A stretch of 64,000 nt of DNA from JAZKFT01 sp039925965 (GCA_039925965.1 JBDSXW010000006.1:62001-126000), one strand, 5' to 3'. Numbered from the stretch's first letter, positions 9,514-20,056 are shown. The notes: generated by a model from the letters alone, not told the origin. Made by a program: numbers and translations.

Positions 9514-9521
9514 CAAACCTA
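9514..9521 (-). promoter_or_regulatory. Bacteroidota -7 box for the aspartic protease gene
   Basis: The minus strand reads TAGGTTTG (TAnnTTTG), 20 bp upstream of the start codon at 9494. The -33 element is not obvious. Confidence 0.5.
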
Positions 9522-10562
9522 GTTTATTTTTAGCCGCCCTGGGGCAAAACCGTGAATTGGTCATCAGGTCCTTTAGTCAGTAAGTGATTGATAATAAACT
9601 GAAGGCAACCAACATTTGCCCGGTATCTATTCATTGTTTTATGCAATGAGAAATATAACCCTTAATTCGTCGCATACAAGATAGATAGGTGCATTCCAAA
9701 CACCGGCATAATTGCTATTATTTCCAACAAACCATTGCCCTTTTGCCTTGTGTTTTTATGACATGCCACTAACCAGGAATAGTTCAACTTTCATAGCCAC
9801 CACAAACTACGAACCATGAAAAATCCAGATACTGATATAGCATCGTTTGTGCTAAGCGCAGGGGCTATCCACACTTCTTAAAATGACCCATTTCCTTTAT
9901 TTACGGTTGATATATGGGGAGGTCAAACAAAGCAGCGCATGCAGTGGTGGTGCTTAGTTGCCTGCCAGCTTTTTTTAATGGATGTATGCGTTTTTTTGAA
10001 ATAAAAATTTGCCAATGTGCACATCAGCAGATCGGCCAATGTGCAAATAATTGTAGAAGTCCGGACCATATTAGTACATGCCACCAGCACTACATCTAAT
10101 TTATATACTCCTCAAAGTAATCGTTAGCTAATTGGCTCATTAGCTAATTGGCTCCTGGCTTCCTGCCGCCACTTATTCCTCCTGGCTGCCAGTTATTCCT
10201 TCCCCGGTTTTCACTTTGTTAGTTTATTCAATTTTATAGAAGTAACGAAAATAAAAAAATGAAGGTAGGCATCGGGTTTATCCGAAAAGTAAACGCAGTG
10301 GAGCTTAAAAAGAAGCTGCCGCAGGATGAGGCGCTGCATTACCAGATTTTCTATTTCTATTAAGCGTACCTGGTTGCTACTGTTAGCGTTTAAATTACAG
10401 GTATCGATAGGGATATACTAACACAATTTTCGGTTGCTGCCTAAACCGCATTGGGATCAGATACACGTGATGCTCATTGAAAACCGTCTAATAATCTCTT
10501 GTATGCCCACTGACCACGCTTGATTTTATCTTTCCACAAACTACCATTCAAAATAAGACTTC
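9522..10562. other. 1.0-kb region without a recognised gene
   Basis: No frame here gives a recognisable protein. A 16-bp direct repeat (TTAGCTAATTGGCTCA-like) occurs at 10124 and 10140, followed by Pro/Leu-codon-like CCTGGCTNCC repeats up to about 10200. A 34-codon frame begins with ATG at 10260 and shows no domain. The stretch precedes the beta-helix/T9SS gene cluster and probably contains its promoter, but no perfect TAnnTTTG is visible. Confidence 0.5.
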
Positions 10563-11621
10563 ATGAAAAAGCTTTTCTTACTTAGTGTAGCTGCCACACT
10601 TATCAGCAGCATTGTTTTTGCCGGCGTACGCCGTATTGGTTATTGGGGAACCCCAGTTGCCGGTTTAGACTATGCCACGCCTGCATTGGCGGTAAGCGCC
10701 AGCGCTATTGGCGACACGATATATGTATACGGCAGCAATGCAGGTTCAGCATGGACAATCGATGTAACTAAGCGACTTGTGGTTGTCGGCAGTGGTTATT
10801 TTTATGCACCCAATACGCCAGGTAATGCCAACAGCAATGCTAACCTGCAAAACTACAATGCCTACTCAAGTGCCGCGGTGCAGTTGTTTGATGGTGCTTC
10901 GGGCAGCATTATTATTGGGGTTACTGGCTACGTGTATTGCAATACCAGCCATGTCAGTCCGATCAATAATATCAGGATATCTAACTGTTATTGGAACGCC
11001 TCACCCACGATGTTAAAAGGTGGAATAACATATGATGGATGGGAGATTTCCAAATGCTACATCGGGTATCAGGTCAATTATAATCCTACCACTTCCAGGC
11101 TGACCAATTTTAAAATCCTGAATAATATTTTTCAAAGTGGCTCATTTGGGTTGAGTGCAGTTGCGGGCCAAACTGGGATAATAGAAAACTGTACCTTCTA
11201 CGGCTATTATTACGGGAATAGCTTTAGTGGGACTAACCTGTTAATACAAAACTGTATTTTTATTGGTGCCAATGTTACAAGTTATAACAATTGCGTTTTC
11301 AACAATTGTGTTTTTGATAACGCACCAAATCCGGGCGTGGTAGGTGCAAATAATATTTTAAACGTACCTGCAAATAACCTTTTTATTGGCTTGCCGACGC
11401 AGGGTGCTACCACCGATGATGGACGTTGGGCATTAAAAGCTGGCAGCCCTGCCATTGCCGCAGGTATCAGCGGTGTTGATTGCGGAGCTTTTGGAGGAGT
11501 TAACCCTTACAAACTCAGCGGCATACCCGCAGTACCTGCTTTTTACAAATTGACTGCCCCTTCCAATGCGGCTAACAGCAATCCCTATACACTTACGTTT
11601 AGTGTGAGGGCCAATAACTAG
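10563..11621 (+). CDS. Secreted parallel beta-helix protein (paralogue 1)
   Basis: A 352-residue exported protein. Residues 1-20 are a signal peptide (MKKLFLLSVAATLISSIVFA). The body has short Asn/Cys-rich rungs such as INNIRISNCYWN, IIENCTFYGYYYG and LIQNCIFIGAN, the pattern of right-handed parallel beta-helix repeats. Near the C-terminus ALKAGSPAIAAGISGVDCGAFGG is the family signature of beta-helix proteins with a predicted DxGxFGG loop. The last 50 residues (IPAVPAFYKLTAPS to TFSVRANN) are shared with the next gene. No T9SS tail is present. It heads a probable three-gene surface operon; substrate or ligand unknown. Confidence 0.82.
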   Translation: MKKLFLLSVAATLISSIVFAGVRRIGYWGTPVAGLDYATPALAVSASAIGDTIYVYGSNAGSAWTIDVTKRLVVVGSGYFYAPNTPGNANSNANLQNYNAYSSAAVQLFDGASGSIIIGVTGYVYCNTSHVSPINNIRISNCYWNASPTMLKGGITYDGWEISKCYIGYQVNYNPTTSRLTNFKILNNIFQSGSFGLSAVAGQTGIIENCTFYGYYYGNSFSGTNLLIQNCIFIGANVTSYNNCVFNNCVFDNAPNPGVVGANNILNVPANNLFIGLPTQGATTDDGRWALKAGSPAIAAGISGVDCGAFGGVNPYKLSGIPAVPAFYKLTAPSNAANSNPYTLTFSVRANN

Positions 11622-11690
11622 TGGATAATGGTTTAATGGGTAATTGATAATCCGGTAATTGATAATTTTTTAATTTATAATAAGCTTATA
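11622..11690. repeat. Heptameric GGATAAT/TAATTGA-type tract
   Basis: The gap between the beta-helix paralogues is almost entirely a degenerate 7-bp-periodic tract (AGTGGAT, AATGGTT, TAATGGG, TAATTGA, TAATCCG). Similar TGGATAA/TTGATAA units occur inside hutU and after hisD. Confidence 0.7.
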
Positions 11691-12653
11691 ATGAAAAAGA
11701 TATTTTCTCTCGCAATAGTTTCCTTTTTGATAGTTACAAATAGCCAGGCCAAAATATGGCGGGTAAATAACACAAATGGTGTAGCTGCCGATTTTACCAA
11801 CGCACAAGCTGCACACAATGGTGCTGCTGCTGGCGATACCATCCATTTAGAACCATCTGTAAATGGCTATGGCAGCCTGACAACTTCAAAGAAGCTAACA
11901 TGGATAAGCACGGGCAATTTTTTAACGAACCACCCTGGCTTACAGTATTCAGCTACACCCGGTGGCATAGCCGACCTGGCGGTAAATGCAGGTAGCGAAA
12001 ACTCTGTATTTAGTTGCAACATTGCCTATGTCTATTGTTATGCACCAAATGTTACTTTTCAAAGATGTTTTATTGCCAGTAATTTTTTGGCAATTTATTC
12101 GACTGCCAATAATTGCGTAACGATTGGTTGTTTTATAAACGGCTCTTTAAGTGTAAATGGTGCTACAAATGTTATTATTTCAAACAATATCATTGCCTAT
12201 AGTATCGGTGTGTCTTCAACCTCGTCCGCGGTGCTTACCAATAATATTCTTAATTATGTGTCTTCGGGCGGCAATACCATTTACAACTCCCAATTGCAAA
12301 ATAATATTATTGACCAGGCTAACAGCAATTATGCATTTACCAATTGCGTACTCAATAACAATATGGCTAACAATACCAGCCTGCCTGCAGGTAATGGCAA
12401 CGTTAATAGCGTAACTATGAGTACCGTATTTGCCAACTTTTCCGGCAATACCGATGGAGATTATGTATTAAAAGCCGCAAGCCCTGCAATAGGTACGGGG
12501 TATGGGGGCACGGATATGGGCGTATTTGGTGGTAGCACACCTTTTGTAATAGCAATGCAGCCTGCTGTTCCAGCTATCTACCAGCTTACCGCTCCAGCTG
12601 CACCCAGTGGCAACACCATGAACGTAACCTTTAGCACAAGGAGCAATAATTAA
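11691..12653 (+). CDS. Secreted parallel beta-helix protein (paralogue 2)
   Basis: A 320-residue paralogue of the preceding protein. Residues 1-20 are a signal peptide (MKKIFSLAIVSFLIVTNSQA). Asn-rich rungs include NVTFQRCFIASNF, NVIISNNIIAYSI and AVLTNNILNYVS. The C-terminal portion shares the paralogue's plan: ALKAASPAIGTGYGGTDMG-type signature then IPAIYQLTAP and a TFSTRSNN end. The two proteins are clearly related in design but diverged in the rungs. It lies 57 bp upstream of the giant T9SS gene, which suggests co-expression and possibly a joint surface assembly; this is inference. Confidence 0.82.
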   Translation: MKKIFSLAIVSFLIVTNSQAKIWRVNNTNGVAADFTNAQAAHNGAAAGDTIHLEPSVNGYGSLTTSKKLTWISTGNFLTNHPGLQYSATPGGIADLAVNAGSENSVFSCNIAYVYCYAPNVTFQRCFIASNFLAIYSTANNCVTIGCFINGSLSVNGATNVIISNNIIAYSIGVSSTSSAVLTNNILNYVSSGGNTIYNSQLQNNIIDQANSNYAFTNCVLNNNMANNTSLPAGNGNVNSVTMSTVFANFSGNTDGDYVLKAASPAIGTGYGGTDMGVFGGSTPFVIAMQPAVPAIYQLTAPAAPSGNTMNVTFSTRSNN

Positions 12654-12710
12654 GTCAGACCCAAAACAAGCCTTTGGTGTTAATACCCAATAGCTTTTAA
12701 AAATACCGTT

Positions 12711-15700
12711 ATGCAAAAAATAATTGCCATAATGGTGTGCTGGTGCTGCTTTTTTATTGCAGCCGCACAGCCAAATATTATCCGGGCAGAATATTATATA
12801 GATACCGACCCCGGCTTTGGTAATGCAACCAGTATATCCATTCCAACCTCGCCCGCTACCAACGATATAAACACCGGTAGTTTTCCCGTTACCATTTCGG
12901 CTTTGCCTGTGGGCATACATGCGTTGTACCTGCGCAGCCAGGATGCTACTGGTGCATGGAGCGTTACCAATCGCCAGTTTTTTTACAAGCCCAAAGCCGC
13001 CGCTCCCACAGCCGCCAATATTACCAGGGCTGAATACTTTTTTGATACCGATCCCGGCTTTGGTCTTGGCCAGGATGTAAGTTTACCTAATACGACATCT
13101 GCCAATTTGCTAAATGTAGGTTTCACCGCCAGCATTTCGGCGCTGCCCGTGGGCATACATGTATTGTACCTCCGCAGCCAGGATGCCAACGGTGGCTGGA
13201 GTATTAGTAACCTGCAGTTTTTTTATAAACCCAGTACCAATACCGGCGCGGCATCCAATATTGTTAAGGCTGAATACTTTTTTGATGCCGACCCCGGTTT
13301 TGGACTTGGCCAGGATATCACATTGCCAAACACGACATCCATTAATTTGGCAAGTGTCAATTTTACGCCCAATATTGCAGCGCTTCCATCCGGCATACAT
13401 GCCTTATACCTACGCAGCAAAAACGCCAGTGGCGCGTGGAGCGTAACCAACCAACAGTTTTTTTACAAACCAGCTGTTAATAACCCGACTGCTCCCAATA
13501 TAACCAAAGCCGAGTATTTCATTGATGCAGATCCCGGCTTTGGCAATGGTGTTAACCTGCCTGTAACGGCAGGTAGTAATATTGCGGACGCCGGTGCGAT
13601 GATTGATATTTCAGCCATCACGCCAGGCACCAGCCATGAACTATTTATAAGGAGCCGCGATGCAAACGGTATTTGGAGTATTACGAATGTGTTTCCATTT
13701 ACTAAACAGATCACTTCGGGTTTAAGTAACACTGCCATCGCACCACCTCCGGTACCCAACCTTACTAAAGTTGAATACTATATCGATACTGATCCTGGCC
13801 TTGGAAACGGCAATGATTACCCGGTAACCGCAGCCACTTCGTTAACAGACCTGCCCATCAATATAGACCCGGCAACCCTTACTTCCGGCGTACACACATT
13901 CGGTATCCGAAGCCAGGATGCCAACGGTGCCTGGAGTTTGGATAATAAATGGATTTTCTTTAAACCATATGGCAGCGGAGGCAACATTAACCCGCCACAA
14001 CCAGTACCCAATATCACCCGACTGGAATATTATATCGACAGTGATCCGGGTCTCGGAAATGCGACCCCTTATTCGGTAACACCGTCTACCAACTTCAGCG
14101 ATTTGACGCTCGACCTGGACCCAAGCCAGCTGACTGCCGGCATACATACATTTGGCATTCGTGCGCAGGATGCCAACGGAGCCTGGGGTCTCGACAATAA
14201 ATGGATCTTCTTTAAGCCTTTTGGCCAGGGTGGCAATATCAACCCGCCTCCACCTATACCCAACATCGTGCAGGTAGAGTATTATATCGATACGGACCCC
14301 GGCCAGGGCAATGCAACGCAAATAACAGTTACACCCGATACGGATCTGAGTAACCTGATGCTGAATGCCAATATTTCCGGCCTTTCCATAGGCGCCCATA
14401 AAATAGGCGTTCGTGCCAGAGACGCAAATGGTGCCTGGAGCCTTGCCAACAAATGGGACTTCGTAGTGCCTAACCTAACTGTTACGCCTAACGCAATTAC
14501 CTATGGTTTAAAAGCGGTAAACAGTAGCACCACGGTGAATGTAACACTCAGCAATAACGGCCTTGCGGGGCAAAGTATTACATCGGTGGTAGTCAATGCG
14601 CCATTTAGCACAACCTATACGCCGGGTGCCATCCCAACTACAGGCACAGTAACTATACCTGTCACGTTCAATCCCACCGCATTGCTGGCGTACCAGGATA
14701 CCCTGTTTATCAATACGACCAGTGGCGTGTTTAAAGTGGTATTGAGCGGTAGTGCCCAGGCACAGAATCCGCAGTGGAGTGCCAATACGCTAACTCATAA
14801 TTTTGGTAACAAGGCGGTAGGCACCAATAACAGCTATAACTTCAATATCACCAACACCGGTAATATTCCGCTCACAGTTGGTAGTTATGCCAGCACTGAT
14901 CCTGCATTTGTAGTTTCGATGTCGGGCACCAATATTCCGGTTGGTCAGTATGTAAATGCACAGGTAACCTTTAACCCTTCGGCTATTGCCACCTATAATG
15001 GGTTGATTAAACTGGCAAATACCAGCAATACGCTGGATACCATTTTCCTGCAGGTAATGGGTAGCGGCTATGTACAAAGCACGCCGCCGGTTATCAGCTT
15101 CCCATCTGTTGCACCATATAACGGTACTGGCGGGGTAAACCCGGCCGTAGGCAACACTGGAATATATACCTATTCGGTAAAATATGTATCGGCCACCAAT
15201 CTGCCGCCAGCAGCCGGCTATCCGAAGCTGGGTATCGATTTTAATGCCGATGGCGATTTTATAGATCCCGGTGAAGGTGTGTATACAATGAGTAAGATCG
15301 GAACGGGTACCAATTACAGTTCCGGTGAGAACTATGTGTACAGTACCAACCTCAACCTGGGAAGCAATTACCGCTACCAGTTCTTTGCCCTTGACAGCCT
15401 GGGCAATATTGCCACATCCGTACACACAGGTTTGTACACAGGGCCGCTGGTAACCACAGAAACGCTGGACCTGAGCATTTATGCCAACGATATTACGTTT
15501 AGTAAACCCAATCCGGCTGTAGGGGAAACCTTTATTGTAAGCGCAGTGGTGCACAATACCAGTCCTTATGCTGCCAGCAATGTGCCAATCAGGTTCTATA
15601 AAGACAGTGTGTACCTTACCAGTGGTTCGATTCCTTATATCGCTCCAAACAGCACGGCCACCATTACACAGCCGTTTAACTTTAGCCCGGATGGTTTCTA

Positions 15701-18700
15701 TCCGATCAAAGTCTGGATCGACAGCAGCAACACATTAGGTGAAGTACAGGTATTGAATAACTATGCCATCCGGCCAATCATCGTGGGCAACTTTAGTATA
15801 CCAGGCGAGATACTGATAACGAGCAATACCACGACTTATACTTGTTACAACCGGGTCTATATTAGCGGTACAGCGGTATACAACGGGTTAAACCTCGTAG
15901 GCAATCCACCGGTATTGGGGGCGACTGTTACTGTGGATGTGCCGGGTGTTGGAACGCTTACCACGAATACTATTACCGGTGGTTTCTGGAGCGTAAGCTA
16001 TAACGCCGGCAATTCCAATGTAGGCTTGTTCAATTGTGCCACGCCGTATAACTACACAGTTAGCGTTACAGACTACACATTAACGAAAACAATCAATGGA
16101 GCTCCGTTTAGTTTTCCTTGTGTGACCTGCACCTACGTTCCACCATCGCCATACTATTATATCAGCTATAATACGACGAGTTGCCCATTGGACAATCAAA
16201 CGTATACACAGTCATTCAGCCTGATTAATGGCACGGCCCCGAGCTACAAAGACACGGTACGGGTATATGCCGATAATGTAATCGCTTACGAGTACGCCAG
16301 GGATTCCATTGGCCTGGGCCAAACAGCCAGTTTTGTAAGCAGTTTTACCCAGCCAACCGGCACACATGCCCTGAAATACGTCCATAAGTATACCAGCACG
16401 ATTTCGGGTACTACATTCGACTCCAGTACCTATAATCTAGCGGTATATGTTCAGCCTAACCTACCAGATCTGAGCTGGTATGCAGCGCCTTTCCAAACAG
16501 GGGTTCGGAGCTTTTCAATAGGGCTGTATAATAACCCTTGCGTACCTGCTGGTGCCAGTAAGGTATTTTTATACGATAGCATGCCCGGCAATCCAAGCTA
16601 TGCGCTGATCGATTCATTTGATGCGCCTCCCATAGCCGCCAACGGAGTATATGGTATTAATTATACAAGGCCATCATGGGTTGCAGGATATCACTATTTA
16701 AAATTGGTGGCCGATGTATATGGCCAGGTGGCAGAAAGGGATGAGACCAACAACATTTACCGGGGTCTGGTGTATGTACCGTTCCCAGAGTTGAGTGGTG
16801 TGATAACGGGTGTGAGCAACCCCGCTATTACGGGGGGTACGCCGGTCAATTTTACGGCTACTATTTATAACAACGGTGCGGACGCACAAAGCTTTAAAGT
16901 GCAGTTCCTGATTGATGGAAGTCCATTGGGTAATAAAGTAGGTCTTGCAAGCCTGGCCGGAAATACCAATGTGAATATTGTAAGCCCGATCTACATTGCC
17001 CCGGCTGACAGTTGCCCTCATACCATCTCCATGATCGTGGATGTGGACAATGAAGTAGTAGAGCTCAACGAAACGAACAACACGAGTACCTATGTGCTGG
17101 GCATCGATATTAAACAACCTACCGAAATTTGTTGCCTGGTCGGACAAAATTATCCATTCCAGTTCCAGAAAGATGTGCCTGGCAATTTCTTTGGATGGGT
17201 GTACAACAAAGGCACCCGCAACGCCGCCAATGTACGCATGAAGTATACTTATAATGGTAATGTATTAGGGTACGATTTTGTTAACCCTCTTAATGCAGGC
17301 GAATACAAGGCAACAGGGAATTTCAACTACACATTTACGTCACCGGGATTAAAGACCATCCGCGTAGACTTTGATTATCCCGATGAGCTTTGCGAAACGG
17401 ATGAGACCAATAATGTGGGTTATATCAATGTATATGTAAACCAGGATTTACCAAACCTCAGGATACTATCTGAATACATATCGCCGAGTTTGTTAAATCC
17501 GAACCCGGGCCAGACCGTAAACGTGGTAGCCACTGTAAAGAATACCGGCACCGGCTCGGCGGCACCTACCAAAATGCGGTTTTATTATAATGATGGGCCA
17601 GGCTATGTACAACTGGGCAACGATGTGCAGATCAACCTGCTGCTGCCAGGGCGGGACACAACGGTGGCTGCAACAGCTACTTTTGCACCCGGTAGCGTAG
17701 GACTGAAGATTATCAAAGTAGGCGTGGATGTATTAGGTGAAATTGTAGAAACCAGCGAAGTGGATAATGAAGCAACCCGCAGCATTATTTCCGGGGCAGC
17801 TCCGGACTTTGCGAAGAGTCTTCACGAAGGCATCACGTTTAACCCCACTGGTTTTGCCGCAGGTGATAGTGTAATTATACGCGACTATCTACGTAATTAT
17901 GGTGGCGCCGCAGGAACTGCCTGGCTGCGGATTTATGTAAAAGATAGTCTGCATAATACTGTTGGCCTGGATAGTGTGTTGTTCAGCATTAATGGCGTGG
18001 ATAGTGCAGTGATCACTAAGAAAATGAGGATCAATGTAAGCATGGGCTATATCGTAACAGAAATTGTACGCAGTAGCCCGCCAGAGTTTAATGAATTTAA
18101 TAATACTGATTCCGTGATGTTTACCGCGGTATATGCAGTGCCGATAACTACAACGGTGCCTGGCAACCTGGACCTCAAGCAGGGAAATCCCTTGTTCCCT
18201 GGCTGGATCGGTGGAAGACTGGTGTTGGGAAATGCGAACCTGAATGTAAATGGGATCGTAGTCAATATAGATAGCGTGCACCATATTGTAACAACAGGAA
18301 CTGGAAGATTGCGGCTTGTAAACAACAACCCCACTAACCTGTTCCCGGTATCGACCGGCCTCACTAGCCCCAATTTTATGACTATCAGAAATACTGGCGT
18401 TGCGGATAATTTCGCAGTGTCTGTGATAGACAGTGTAAATAATTTTAGCGGTGGCAAGAGGACTTCGGGCTTTGTAAACAAAACATGGAACATAACAGAA
18501 GATATACCAGGCGGCAGTGATGCAAAGATTACCGTTACCTGGAAGGCTTCGGAAGAACTGCCTGGCTTTAATCGGAATGCCTGTGGAATAGTACATTATG
18601 AAAATGGTGCATGGGCGTTGCGGAGTGTAGGCCCTGCGGTAGACAATGGAGATGGAACATTCAGCAGGTCTGACAGCGGCTTCACATCTTTCTCTCCCTT

Positions 18701-19247
18701 CAGTGTAGCTAATCCGGGTGCAAGTCTGCCAATTCAGTGGTTGTTGGTGAATGGGGTCTTAAATGCGCAGAACCAGGCACAGGTTACCTGGCGGGTGCAG
18801 GAAGTCAGGGTGCGGAATTATGAGATTGAGAAGTCGTTTAACGGGGTGGATTTTGTGCTGCTGCAAACAGTGAACAGCGCTGGCGATGGCATACATGATT
18901 ATGGGATTGTCGATAACAATTTGCTGAAAGGCATTGCTTACTATCGCGTGAAACAAACCGATCTCGATGGGAGGTTTAGCTATAGTACGATCGTTAAGAT
19001 CAGCAACACGGGTGTGAAGGAACTGATCACTATTTATCCCAACCCTGTGAAACGTGAACTCTTTGTCAATGGTATTATTCAGAAAGCCAATGTGAGGTTG
19101 TTAGGGCCTGATGGAAAACTATTATACACCAGCGATGTAGAGAACCGGAATATTGCGATCGATATGTCGCATTTTGCATCGGGTGTCTATATGCTGCAGG
19201 TTGCGAATGAAAAAGAAACACTGGTGTATAAAGTAGTGAAGGAGTAA
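12711..19247 (+). CDS. Giant T9SS-secreted repeat protein (2178 aa)
   Basis: A 2178-residue secreted protein. Residues 1-19 are a signal peptide. Residues about 20-587 hold seven tandem repeats of 75-90 residues, each opening with a motif like AEYYIDTDPGFGN and closing with RSQDANGAWS-like and FFYKP-like segments. About 590-800 follow two Hydin/choice-of-anchor-D-like Ig domains (THNFGNKAVGT). About 925-1760 contain several CARDB-like adhesion domains, recognisable by the repeated DETNN/NETNN/EFNN loops. The C-terminus from about 2100 (ITIYPNPVKRELFVNG to YKVVKE) is a type A T9SS sorting domain, predicting transport across the outer membrane and surface attachment or release. No catalytic domain is visible, so an adhesin or scaffold is likely. 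It ends the three-gene cluster at a strong terminator. Confidence 0.93.
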   Translation: MQKIIAIMVCWCCFFIAAAQPNIIRAEYYIDTDPGFGNATSISIPTSPATNDINTGSFPVTISALPVGIHALYLRSQDATGAWSVTNRQFFYKPKAAAPTAANITRAEYFFDTDPGFGLGQDVSLPNTTSANLLNVGFTASISALPVGIHVLYLRSQDANGGWSISNLQFFYKPSTNTGAASNIVKAEYFFDADPGFGLGQDITLPNTTSINLASVNFTPNIAALPSGIHALYLRSKNASGAWSVTNQQFFYKPAVNNPTAPNITKAEYFIDADPGFGNGVNLPVTAGSNIADAGAMIDISAITPGTSHELFIRSRDANGIWSITNVFPFTKQITSGLSNTAIAPPPVPNLTKVEYYIDTDPGLGNGNDYPVTAATSLTDLPINIDPATLTSGVHTFGIRSQDANGAWSLDNKWIFFKPYGSGGNINPPQPVPNITRLEYYIDSDPGLGNATPYSVTPSTNFSDLTLDLDPSQLTAGIHTFGIRAQDANGAWGLDNKWIFFKPFGQGGNINPPPPIPNIVQVEYYIDTDPGQGNATQITVTPDTDLSNLMLNANISGLSIGAHKIGVRARDANGAWSLANKWDFVVPNLTVTPNAITYGLKAVNSSTTVNVTLSNNGLAGQSITSVVVNAPFSTTYTPGAIPTTGTVTIPVTFNPTALLAYQDTLFINTTSGVFKVVLSGSAQAQNPQWSANTLTHNFGNKAVGTNNSYNFNITNTGNIPLTVGSYASTDPAFVVSMSGTNIPVGQYVNAQVTFNPSAIATYNGLIKLANTSNTLDTIFLQVMGSGYVQSTPPVISFPSVAPYNGTGGVNPAVGNTGIYTYSVKYVSATNLPPAAGYPKLGIDFNADGDFIDPGEGVYTMSKIGTGTNYSSGENYVYSTNLNLGSNYRYQFFALDSLGNIATSVHTGLYTGPLVTTETLDLSIYANDITFSKPNPAVGETFIVSAVVHNTSPYAASNVPIRFYKDSVYLTSGSIPYIAPNSTATITQPFNFSPDGFYPIKVWIDSSNTLGEVQVLNNYAIRPIIVGNFSIPGEILITSNTTTYTCYNRVYISGTAVYNGLNLVGNPPVLGATVTVDVPGVGTLTTNTITGGFWSVSYNAGNSNVGLFNCATPYNYTVSVTDYTLTKTINGAPFSFPCVTCTYVPPSPYYYISYNTTSCPLDNQTYTQSFSLINGTAPSYKDTVRVYADNVIAYEYARDSIGLGQTASFVSSFTQPTGTHALKYVHKYTSTISGTTFDSSTYNLAVYVQPNLPDLSWYAAPFQTGVRSFSIGLYNNPCVPAGASKVFLYDSMPGNPSYALIDSFDAPPIAANGVYGINYTRPSWVAGYHYLKLVADVYGQVAERDETNNIYRGLVYVPFPELSGVITGVSNPAITGGTPVNFTATIYNNGADAQSFKVQFLIDGSPLGNKVGLASLAGNTNVNIVSPIYIAPADSCPHTISMIVDVDNEVVELNETNNTSTYVLGIDIKQPTEICCLVGQNYPFQFQKDVPGNFFGWVYNKGTRNAANVRMKYTYNGNVLGYDFVNPLNAGEYKATGNFNYTFTSPGLKTIRVDFDYPDELCETDETNNVGYINVYVNQDLPNLRILSEYISPSLLNPNPGQTVNVVATVKNTGTGSAAPTKMRFYYNDGPGYVQLGNDVQINLLLPGRDTTVAATATFAPGSVGLKIIKVGVDVLGEIVETSEVDNEATRSIISGAAPDFAKSLHEGITFNPTGFAAGDSVIIRDYLRNYGGAAGTAWLRIYVKDSLHNTVGLDSVLFSINGVDSAVITKKMRINVSMGYIVTEIVRSSPPEFNEFNNTDSVMFTAVYAVPITTTVPGNLDLKQGNPLFPGWIGGRLVLGNANLNVNGIVVNIDSVHHIVTTGTGRLRLVNNNPTNLFPVSTGLTSPNFMTIRNTGVADNFAVSVIDSVNNFSGGKRTSGFVNKTWNITEDIPGGSDAKITVTWKASEELPGFNRNACGIVHYENGAWALRSVGPAVDNGDGTFSRSDSGFTSFSPFSVANPGASLPIQWLLVNGVLNAQNQAQVTWRVQEVRVRNYEIEKSFNGVDFVLLQTVNSAGDGIHDYGIVDNNLLKGIAYYRVKQTDLDGRFSYSTIVKISNTGVKELITIYPNPVKRELFVNGIIQKANVRLLGPDGKLLYTSDVENRNIAIDMSHFASGVYMLQVANEKETLVYKVVKE
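12768..14470 (+). repeat. Seven tandem 240-260 bp coding repeats
   Basis: Copies begin near 12768, 13012, 13252, 13495, 13758, 14008 and 14257. Each encodes EYYIDxDPGxGN at its start and DANGAWS near its end. The first three are most alike, and copies 5-7 share an I/VF-FKP-GxGGNIN linker, suggesting stepwise duplication. The DxDPGxG loop resembles a calcium-binding turn, but that is inference. Confidence 0.88.
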
Positions 19248-19270
19248 GAACGTGACGTTCACATTACATC

Positions 19271-19305
19271 AATAACCCGCTGAATTTTCGGCGGGTTATT
19301 TTTTA
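19271..19305 (+). terminator. Rho-independent terminator after the giant T9SS gene
   Basis: Perfect 10-bp stem AATAACCCGC / GCGGGTTATT with a 10-nt loop followed by a run of T, 24 bp after the stop codon. Confidence 0.9.
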
Positions 19306-19392
19306 GTGATTGCGGCAAGTAGTTTGGTCGCGCCGTAGTAGAACCCGGTTTTATAGTGGAGAAAATTAAAAGGTTACCGGTAGTGGAGTGGT

Positions 19393-19400
19393 TATTTTTG
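19393..19400 (+). promoter_or_regulatory. Bacteroidota -7 box for the DUF1543 gene
   Basis: TATTTTTG (TAnnTTTG) 23 bp before the start codon at 19424. No perfect -33 TTTG is seen upstream. Confidence 0.55.
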
Positions 19401-19423
19401 TTCTTCAGCACAACTAAATATAT

Positions 19424-19981
19424 ATGCCGAAACTTTTTATGGTACTGATCGGTTGCAAGCCGCCAGGCAGGCATATTGAACAACATGACGTTTTCTTTGG
19501 TATTGGTGAAAGCATGGCAGATCTCGTGCCCAACCTGGTTGCTTTTTGGTCTCAAGCCGCAGGTAAATTGCATATTGATGCCTGGCGTGAAATAACGCAG
19601 GTGGATAAGTATTCGGTGAAGGTGACGGCGGCTGGAGAACCAATTGATGTAGGCCAAACCCGCCTATACTTTATTAACCTTGGCGGCTATAAAGAAAATG
19701 AGTTTGAAGAATTTCATTATAAAATGCTAATCGCCGCCAACAGTAAAGCAGAGGCAATCAACAAGTCAAAGCAGACTGCTTTTTTCCGCCATACAGGATT
19801 TAAAGGAGCCAGTTCGCATATAGACGACAAGTATGGAATTGATGTAGATGATTTGTTTGAAATCGAAGATGCCCTGGATGAAACTTCAAGGACGCAATAC
19901 CGTATTCTACTATCGGAAGCCCACACTAACGCTGAAGATGAAATTCACCTGGGGTATTTCAAACTGGGTATGTTCAGGTGA
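19424..19981 (+). CDS. DUF1543 domain protein
   Basis: A 185-residue cytosolic protein. The N-terminal MPKLFMVLIGCKPPGRHIEQHD followed by DVFFGIGES is the DUF1543 signature, and LYFINLGGYKENEFEEFHYK with VVAANSKAEA-like sequence follows. A second half contains KYGIDVDDLFEIEDAL, a common Bacteroidota pattern. Function is not known. It is monocistronic, with its own promoter and a heptamer tract after it. Confidence 0.85.
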   Translation: MPKLFMVLIGCKPPGRHIEQHDVFFGIGESMADLVPNLVAFWSQAAGKLHIDAWREITQVDKYSVKVTAAGEPIDVGQTRLYFINLGGYKENEFEEFHYKMLIAANSKAEAINKSKQTAFFRHTGFKGASSHIDDKYGIDVDDLFEIEDALDETSRTQYRILLSEAHTNAEDEIHLGYFKLGMFR

Positions 19982-20007
19982 TCGTGATTTATTTACCTCA
20001 AACTCAC

Positions 20008-20056
20008 AAACAATTGAACCCGTAAAACCGTGAACTTGTGAATTCGTAAACGATTG
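20008..20056. repeat. Heptameric tract between DUF1543 and nth genes
   Basis: Seven-base units of the type AATTGAA, CCCGTAA, AACCGTG, AACTTGT, GAATTCG, TAAACGA fill the convergent gap. A related tract occurs at 37735-37795. Confidence 0.65.

Noticed and set aside
9914..10099. 61-codon plus-strand frame
   Set aside because: No recognisable protein features; lies in a gap with simple repeats.
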